Source: Paramacrobiotus metropolitanus (lineage: Eukaryota > Tardigrada > Eutardigrada > Parachela > Macrobiotidae). From it: a DNA stretch of 64,000 bases. Each line of letters opens with the position of its first letter. Position 1 is the first letter of the stretch. The translations under genes and the position numbers were made by a program. The DNA is taken from positions 496,001 to 560,000 of the forward strand of contig NW_026570221.1 of NCBI RefSeq assembly GCF_019649055.1, in the 5' to 3' direction. The notes under the pieces are model-generated. The model was not told where the DNA came from. It was given only the letters and a program-made list of their open reading frames with translations, and ran no database searches. This document shows, one piece after another, positions 58,088-64,000 of the stretch.

Positions 58088-59052
58088 ACGGTGTAGAATG
58101 TTGGTGAATGTTGATAGGTGTATGGTGCATTACGGCTGAGAGAACAGTAGAAAGGTTCTTCCCTGTTCATCTCTTCTGGAAATGAGGAGGCCTAAAGTCT
58201 AGCGTTACAAGTGTCTCGAGAATTAATTTTTTAGCTGCAACAAGAGCCACGAGCGTAGTGGTTTCACTTCACTTGTTTTTCAGTTTGATAAAACTGTTCA
58301 TTCAGTAACAGTTTTATCAAACTGACATTTTGTTCATTCAGTAAGGGTTTTACATTTTGTTCATTCAGTAAGTGATCCACAGGTGGAAATAAATGATCGG
58401 GAAAGTCTTTAGGCAATTATGGTTGACATAAAACTGCAGTATTAATTTACATTTTTTGTAAGCTTTATCGATGACAGCGGTCTCTGTCATTTGAATTATT
58501 ATGAAAGTCTGTCTACGGCACCTAAACCTCCTCCACTGCGGGTGCAACTGGAACACATCTGCACTCGACGCGTTGGTGAATACGGCAGTGGGAATATGAA
58601 AAGCCATTTAGGTTATATTCTACATATTAATTGCTGTTTTCTCTACGATGAAAACAGTACTTGACCATCGAACGCTCACAGCACGACACTAGACTGAACG
58701 TTTGCATGGCAATATCGACGGAAACGCGCGCGCTCAGTCTCCAACTAGTCAAGAATGTGCCCTTTCGACGGGCTACCAACAATCAACGTGGGCGTCAGAG
58801 CGCAACTTCGGGACGCGTCTGTGGGCATCCGTCCTCAGAATAGCACAGAACACAAAGGCCAAGCTGCAAAAATCGTGACTGTTACGTTTCAGACTTCTGG
58901 TTTAATTAATCAGCGTTTCCAGTTGAGATGCATTAACCGTATTGCCTGAATAAAGACCGCCACCGTTCAACTGACCATGCTAGTATCATTTGCGGTGTCA
59001 TTCTTTGTCAGCTTCTTCTAGCAGTTGGCGGTTGAAACCGATGAGCAATGTC
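58088..59052. other. 3' flank of copy G, no gene seen
   Basis: No gene. Contains the perfect hairpin at 58281-58324 and three copies of TTCATTCAGTAA nearby. Confidence 0.35.
58281..58324. repeat. Perfect 16-bp stem hairpin
   Basis: CAGTTTGATAAAACTG, a 12-nt loop (TTCATTCAGTAA), then the exact complement. The loop motif is repeated twice more downstream (about 58335 and 58359). Function unknown. Confidence 0.6.
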
Positions 59053-59190
59053 GCAGTTTCTTGAGAATTATCAAACCTGCGATTTGCGTCCCTCAGCGAA
59101 TTATCGAACTCCTCAGTGGACGCTGGAAAATTTGGTTAAATTTCACTGTTGCACCGGTTTGGCTGATCTATTGGAGTTCCCATAGGCAAT
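59053..59190 (+). pseudogene. Relic of F-box family exon 3
   Basis: After a GTCGCAG acceptor-like site: FLENYQTCDLRPSANYRTPQ, then WTLENL, matching exon 3 of the intact genes (DYQTCDPRSSASYRN, W-L-N). Resemblance fades after about 25 codons and the frame stops near 59190. About 1 kb downstream of copy G, in the same orientation. Confidence 0.65.
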
Positions 59191-59825
59191 GCATAGGGTC
59201 GGGTCGGCAGAATTGTGGGTGCAGTTCGGCAGATTTATGGGAGAAAAACCACTTTGCTGCCAGGCTCGCCAACAGCCAACAGGCCAGTAGATCTGCCGGC
59301 TACAAAAACGCCCTTAACATGGGTGCCGGACTTATTTTCCAGTTCTAGGAAGCTCTTTACTTCGGAATGCTTTTTTTTATTTCTGCAAATGCTATCTGGA
59401 TATTCGTGTAATTGCCATTGTTATGCAATTAAAGGTATGGATCTCAGATCTCTTTTCGAAAAACAATAATTGTAACTAGCATATGCTTCAAAGCAAAAAC
59501 AGTTATTAGATGATAGAAAATGGGTGTAAAATGAGGGAGAAAAAGAGAATTTATGAAGAGGGTAATGGGGATGAGAAATTCTGTAATGGGCAGCTGTGGT
59601 ATGAACGCTATATTTTGACCCGGTTTTTTGCGAAAAGAAACGTTTGCAATTAGGGTAGGAACAAATATATTTCTGCAGCGAACATGTCATGCGTGTTTTA
59701 TGCGACAAGTGCGGAGCATGACAAACTGTGACCAACAACCTCTATATGCCACATACTGTACAGAGTATAAATATTATCCACAGACCACAGTTACATCAAG
59801 ACCCCATTGACAAGCGTTACAAAAT

Positions 59826-60625
59826 AACCACCGTTAACATTGATGCCGGGTGGGGATGTTACGTTAAAACGCACGACCCGGCAGGGATGTTAACGTTTAG
59901 CAGATGCGATAGTAATTCTCACAAATTAGTTAATAACTATCACAGCATCTACTGCACAACAATGGCAATTACACAGATTACAGATAGCATTTGTAGAAAC
60001 AGAATGCACATTCCGGAGCAAAAGATTTTTCTGAACCTGGAAACTTAAGCTCGGCCCCCATGTTAACGGCGTTAAAATCCCTGCCCGGTTTCAGCGCTAT
60101 CGGTGTAATTTGATACCTGTATGCTGGCTATCTGTATACCTAGCAAGTTAAACAGCCACGCGCAGACATGCGTAAGTAAATAAGCAGAAAGTATGTGTAG
60201 AAATTTTAAGTCAAAACATACTTTTAGTATAAGTCGTTAATTACTGATTCACGAAATCCGTTGATTTGATTTCAAAAAACAATAATAATTGTAACTGAAC
60301 GATAAGTATGTCACTTTTTTGTTCCCGCAACTGTGCGTTTTATTTTCGTTTTATGCCCCTTTTATGCCCCCTTTGCTGTTTTGCAAACATTAATTTTTCT
60401 TGCACCAACGTTTTTTCTTGCAACAACGGCAAAATAATTAACCTCGATGCAGGCAAATATTAGTAGACACATTAAAGGGTTTGTATATCCCTACATTGTA
60501 TATCCCTACATGTACAACATGTACGATTTCGGTCGTTAACATATGGGCCCGGCGAGAATGTTAACGTTAATATGCTCGTTCGCAGACATGTTAATGCGTG
60601 AACCGTTAACATGTTAACAGTTTTG
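59826..60625. repeat. Possible element with GTTAAC-rich ends
   Basis: ATGTTAAC/GTTAACAT motifs cluster near 59834-59900 (CCGGGTGGGGATGTTACG, CCGGCAGGGATGTTAACG), 60058-60090 (inverted: AATCCCTGCCCGG) and 60535-60622. This suggests short inverted modules. No clear boundaries or target duplication. Confidence 0.3.
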
Positions 60626-60788
60626 CCGGCTACGGATGTAGCGCTCACTGCAGTGGAATCGAAATATGAATCGAAAAAACAGACGTGCCATTGGGGCTTG
60701 GAAGACCGGTGTCCTATCGGTTGTGGTGTCAAAGACTTGAGTTTGGAAGCTGCAAGGGGCTGCAAATGTTGTCTGGGTCAAGTTAGCT

Positions 60789-60993
60789 ATTCCTGGAAAG
60801 CAATATTATTATACGTCGTGTGACAATTCTGCGTGATAGCATCGACACAAAAGCCTGGAAACCTGCTTTACTGTTCGGACTGGATACCAGTCTGCTGCTG
60901 ACAGCTGTGGCGTTTGCCGGTTTCTGCGTTTTAGTCGTCTGTGCAGGCGCCATGCCGTTTTGTTGTAATGGTGGCTATTGCATCAGAAACTAA
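60789..60993 (+). CDS. Possible terminal exon with one membrane helix
   Basis: After GTTAG at 60788 the frame stays open for about 68 codons and ends ...AWKPALLFGLDTSLLLTAVAF, AGFCVLVVCAGAMPFCCNGGYCIRN and a stop at 60991-60993. It has one strong hydrophobic helix and a Cys-rich end. Upstream exons not found. Family not recognised. Confidence 0.25.
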
Positions 60994-61144
60994 TTTCTGC
61001 ATAACAGCAACGTCCTTATCTGCTATGTAAAAACGTACAGACGTTGCACATAAAGAATGGGATATATCATTGCTATTAAACCTTAGAGCAAGTTTCTTTA
61101 CCAATGACCGCGCTCTGAATGGTATTGATGGCGGAAGATGTGTT

Positions 61145-61620
61145 TTTGATAGAAAAAATCTTTATTACAGAGCAGTTTAGTTCCACATCATGATTCAGAT
61201 TGATTACTATGCATGAATGTTAGATTACGACACGTATTATTTTTGTGCTTCGAGGATTTTACTGATAGAACCTAATCATACCTCACTCATTTTAAATTCC
61301 TGAACCGCACGCTTGTAACGCTTGGCCTAAGTACTGAGTAAGTAAGTACTGAATCAGCAAGCTGACACGGCACACCATACTGTCGTTACCAACAGCTGTG
61401 TTCATCATCCTCATCGTTACCAATCATACATACATCCATATGCAGCTTCTTAAAATGTCTAGCGAACTGGCATGTTTTGCAGCGAACTGAAAAGCGGTCA
61501 GGCTAAATTCCGGCAACGCTGCTGTCAAATGGTGTGCTGACCGTAATTAACTACGAGTGCCTGTACTTCCTGGAAGATGTAACCTGGAAAGCGTTTGCCC
61601 GCACAGTGGTAAATTTGCGA
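61145..61620. repeat. Duplicated segment, also at 2265-2720
   Basis: Same orientation as the copy upstream of the secreted-glycoprotein gene at the left end (GAACTGGCATGTTTTGCA, CGCTGCTGT, ACTTCCTGGA). In this copy the small Cys-rich frame seen at 2387-2725 contains stops. It suggests an old tandem array of the glycoprotein locus. Confidence 0.5.
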
Positions 61621-62536
61621 AGCTCACCAGCAATTCGTCAGATCTGGTTGAAGATCAGGTCTTTAAATGAATGAAGTGGTTTGCGGCAGGACATAAACCA
61701 CAAAACAATTTGCCGGGAAAGCTTTAGACGCCGTTTGGACCTAGCAAAGTTCGGTCCGTCTACTTTACCTTTGCCCACTCTTTTTCTTTACAGTTTGCTC
61801 TTTTCAACCCCACCTCTACCTTTGCCGGCGAGATTACCTTCACCGTCACAGGTGACCGTTGGAAACACGCATAAAACTCTGGTCCCGTTAATTAACCTTT
61901 AACAAATTAGCGTTACCACTTTACCGTTTGACAAATGCGACTCGTGCTGGTCGATGAATATGCGATTTTGCAACTAAACCTAAGAAACTAAATTTGGCCC
62001 ACCAAATTATTTTCGCGCTTTCGACACGTAATACGTACGTTCACTTAAGTAGGAGCAGTACGTTAGTTCAAACACTTTCAGCCGGGAATCATATGTGCTA
62101 ATACGTGTACCTGCTGATAAAAGTTTACTCAGCAAGCGTTTTAAATTATCATTAAACGACACCCGTCATCTGACCCATTGCCCAAGCGTTAAAAATAAAA
62201 TCAAGCACTCTAAAAGCGACACATTCAAAGTGAGCTAGAACACAAGCTTAGATGTCAGTACTGATTTTCCTGATCAAGTTTAAGCCGAACTCGTTAACCT
62301 GTGTAAAAACTCAGTAAATCAACTGGCCGCCAACTTGCTGATGACTTTTTACTGACCGACAAAATGTTTACCCGACAATTTGCTAATATAACAGATCGAT
62401 GATTGACAAAATGCTGGACGACAGTTTGCTGAACCCCGACAATTCGTTGACGACGATGTACTGACTATTTGAGGCTAGGAAAACATAAGAAACGTAACCG
62501 AACATAAGAAAACACGAAATAAACACAAGGATAACG
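61621..62536. other. No gene seen
   Basis: AT-rich. Some TTTGCTGA/GACAATT-type short repeats near 62320-62460. No supported gene. Confidence 0.3.
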
Positions 62537-63108
62537 GCCCGCGCTCAAGCTCGGACTTGGACTCGGACTACTAAAATTTGGACTTGGACTTCACTTGGAC
62601 TCTAAAACTCGGACTTCGCTTGGACTTTAAAACTTGGACTTCACTTGAACTCTCAAACTCGGACTCTATGACTTAGACTTGGATATAGGCGTTTCTCATG
62701 TCTTCTTACGTTTCTTCATGTTTTCTCAGGTTTCTGAATTCTGAGGCTTTTTCGGTTTTCTTAGGTTTCTTAGGCTTGTTGGGTGTTCTTAGGTTTCTCA
62801 GGTTACTAACATTTCTTAGGTTATCTAGGTATTCTTTGGTATTCTGAGAAACCTAAGAAACCTAAGAAACCTAAGAATCCTAAGAAACCTAGGAACACCA
62901 AAGAACACCAAAGAAACCTAAGAATAAGCTAAGAAACTTCAGAAACTTAAGAAACCTAAGAAAACATGAAGAAACGTAAGAAGACAGAAGAAACATAAGG
63001 AACGCCTAATTCCAAGTCCAAGTCATAAAGTCCAAGTTTTAGAGTCCAAGTGAAGTCCAAGTTTTAGTAGTCCAAGTCCGAGTCCAAGTCCGAGTTTGAG
63101 CTTGGGCC
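62537..63108. mobile_element. Mutator-like foldback element, 9-bp target duplication AAGGATAAC
   Basis: AAGGATAAC flanks it at 62528-62536 and 63109-63117. It begins GGCCCGCGCTCAAGCTCGGA and ends ...GAGCTTGGGCC. The inverted ends are arrays of ACTTGG/ACTCGG hexamers, and the centre (about 62700-62990) is an AGGTTTCTTAGG array that itself inverts near 62845. Same design as 9154-9512 with a different hexamer. No transposase. Confidence 0.85.
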
Positions 63109-63117
63109 AAGGATAAC

Positions 63118-63400
63118 ATAAGAAAACGTACGAAAAGCAAATAAGAAGATATAAGACGATAAGAAAACATAAGAACGTAATTTGAAGAAAGTATAAGAAA
63201 ACGTAAAACAACACCGAATATAAGAAACCAAAGAGAACAAAAGAAAAACATAAGAACCAAAGGCGAGCTAAGAAACCAAATTGATTAAAAAAACCGAAGG
63301 AAAAGTAACCGAAAAGCCTAAAATCCTAGAACCCAGAGTGGTAAGCAGGCTGTCGGTAAACAAAATAGATTTAGCAAAACGTCGGGCAGCAAACCGGAAG
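63118..63400. other. 3' flank of the partial glycoprotein gene
   Basis: AT-rich, A-rich on the plus strand. No feature beyond the presumed 3' trailer of the minus-strand gene ending at 63401. Confidence 0.3.
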
Positions 63401-64000
63401 TCACCAATATTCGGAGCCCTCGGTGTGCCCATTAATCCACTTCTGGGTTGCATCATCCACCTCCAACCAGCCTTTATTCTCCGGTCGCCTACCACTATAT
63501 TCGGCGCCGGTGCGCGTGAATGAAACATTCCCGTAGCATACCGGCGTAGCCTGACGAAGCACTTCCAGATTCACACGATACAAGGGCAGCGTTTTCATCA
63601 CAAGTTTTCCGTCGATGAAGCCCATTCTGCTATCATATATCGCCTCTAGATAGGCATGCCATATCGGAGCTGGTGCCGGAATGGGATCCGATTCTCGATT
63701 TGCAACTATCGCACGCACCCAAACACGCTGGCTGCTCAGAACGTCATCTAATCGACGAAGTTTTAAATCGGGGCTCTCAGTCGTCCAAATAGTTTCCGCC
63801 CACATATCCGCCGTGAAATTTTCGGTTGTGGTGGCGTTTAACGGGAAAACTGTCGATATTCCACTGACCAATCTGTCTATTTGCTCCTCATCGACGAACT
63901 CGTTTTGGCCCATCATCTTTTCAACCGCTGATGCAACGAGTGTTTTAGTAAAATTGGCGTAATCATTGGGCTGCATATACCCGTAGTTCTGACCGGTTGA
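63401..64000 (-). CDS. Partial secreted-glycoprotein paralogue, cut by the window edge
   Basis: Open from the window end to a stop at 63401 (199 codons). The first visible residues are STGQNYGYMQPNDYANFTKTL, aligning with SAGQNHVFMSAKDYNSFTKTL of the gene at 660-2073. Further matches: GQNEFVDEEQIDRL, TTTENFTADMW, RRLDDVLSSQ and LYRVNLEVLRQATPVCYGNV. The 5' exons lie outside the window. It lacks the hydrophobic end of the first copy and ends GHTEGSEYW. Confidence 0.75.
   Translation of the reverse strand, partial: STGQNYGYMQPNDYANFTKTLVASAVEKMMGQNEFVDEEQIDRLVSGISTVFPLNATTTENFTADMWAETIWTTESPDLKLRRLDDVLSSQRVWVRAIVANRESDPIPAPAPIWHAYLEAIYDSRMGFIDGKLVMKTLPLYRVNLEVLRQATPVCYGNVSFTRTGAEYSGRRPENKGWLEVDDATQKWINGHTEGSEYW

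Noticed and set aside
1-64000. CRISPR arrays, operons or ribosome binding sites
   Set aside because: The introns, F-box and chemoreceptor genes and transposons mark this as animal nuclear DNA. No spacer-repeat array was seen.

Overview
This is intron-bearing eukaryotic DNA from an invertebrate animal. The evidence is short spliced exons with GT-AG junctions, an insect-style gustatory-receptor-like gene, non-LTR and LTR retroelements, and many miniature transposons. The gene families suggest a lineage-specific metazoan genome, and I suspect a tardigrade, but nothing in the window proves the species.

The dominant content is an array of one multigene family. The full-length gene has three exons and encodes about 530-595 aa. 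Exon 1 (about 205-211 aa) carries two consecutive Tudor/Agenet-like modules and a KH-like segment. Exon 2 carries a basic stretch, a clear F-box and a conserved C-terminal region. Exon 3 ends in an acidic Ser/Asp/Glu tail. Copies are at 9.7-11.7 kb (A, frameshifted), 13.7-16.6 kb (B, minus, pseudogene), 18.3-20.4 kb (C, intact), 29.3-31.9 kb (D, minus, intact), 34.1-36.4 kb (E, minus, intact), 37.3-44.9 kb (F, pseudogene with two transposons in its last exon), 46.5-50.3 kb (H, divergent, exon-1 domain only, transposon-interrupted) and 56.1-58.1 kb (G, tail cut by a stop). Single-exon relics lie at 24.75, 45.8-46.0 and 59.05 kb. C, D and E could encode SCF-type ubiquitin-ligase adaptors whose N-terminus resembles the tandem-Agenet plus KH0 N-terminus of FMRP proteins. 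That fusion is the best candidate here for an undescribed system.

Other genes are: a secreted glycoprotein (0.66-2.07 kb, minus) with a partial paralogue running off the right edge (63.4-64.0 kb); a 995-codon reverse transcriptase with a restriction-like endonuclease (5.1-8.1 kb, minus) plus relics of related elements at 4.1-4.4 and 17.0-17.45 kb; and a three-exon gustatory-receptor-like gene (26.4-28.2 kb).

Mobile DNA is unusually well resolved. Four foldback elements have perfect 9-bp target duplications (Mutator-like): 9154-9512, 41104-44877, 48018-50241 and 62537-63108. A 1.3-kb non-autonomous LTR element (39585-40895) has visible primer-binding and polypurine sites. Two MITE families are present in two copies each. 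There are also a 0.9-kb minisatellite, a 675-bp foldback hairpin and palindromic arrays. Several insertion points can be read to the base because the disrupted gene continues in frame on the far side, or because a paralogue keeps the empty site.
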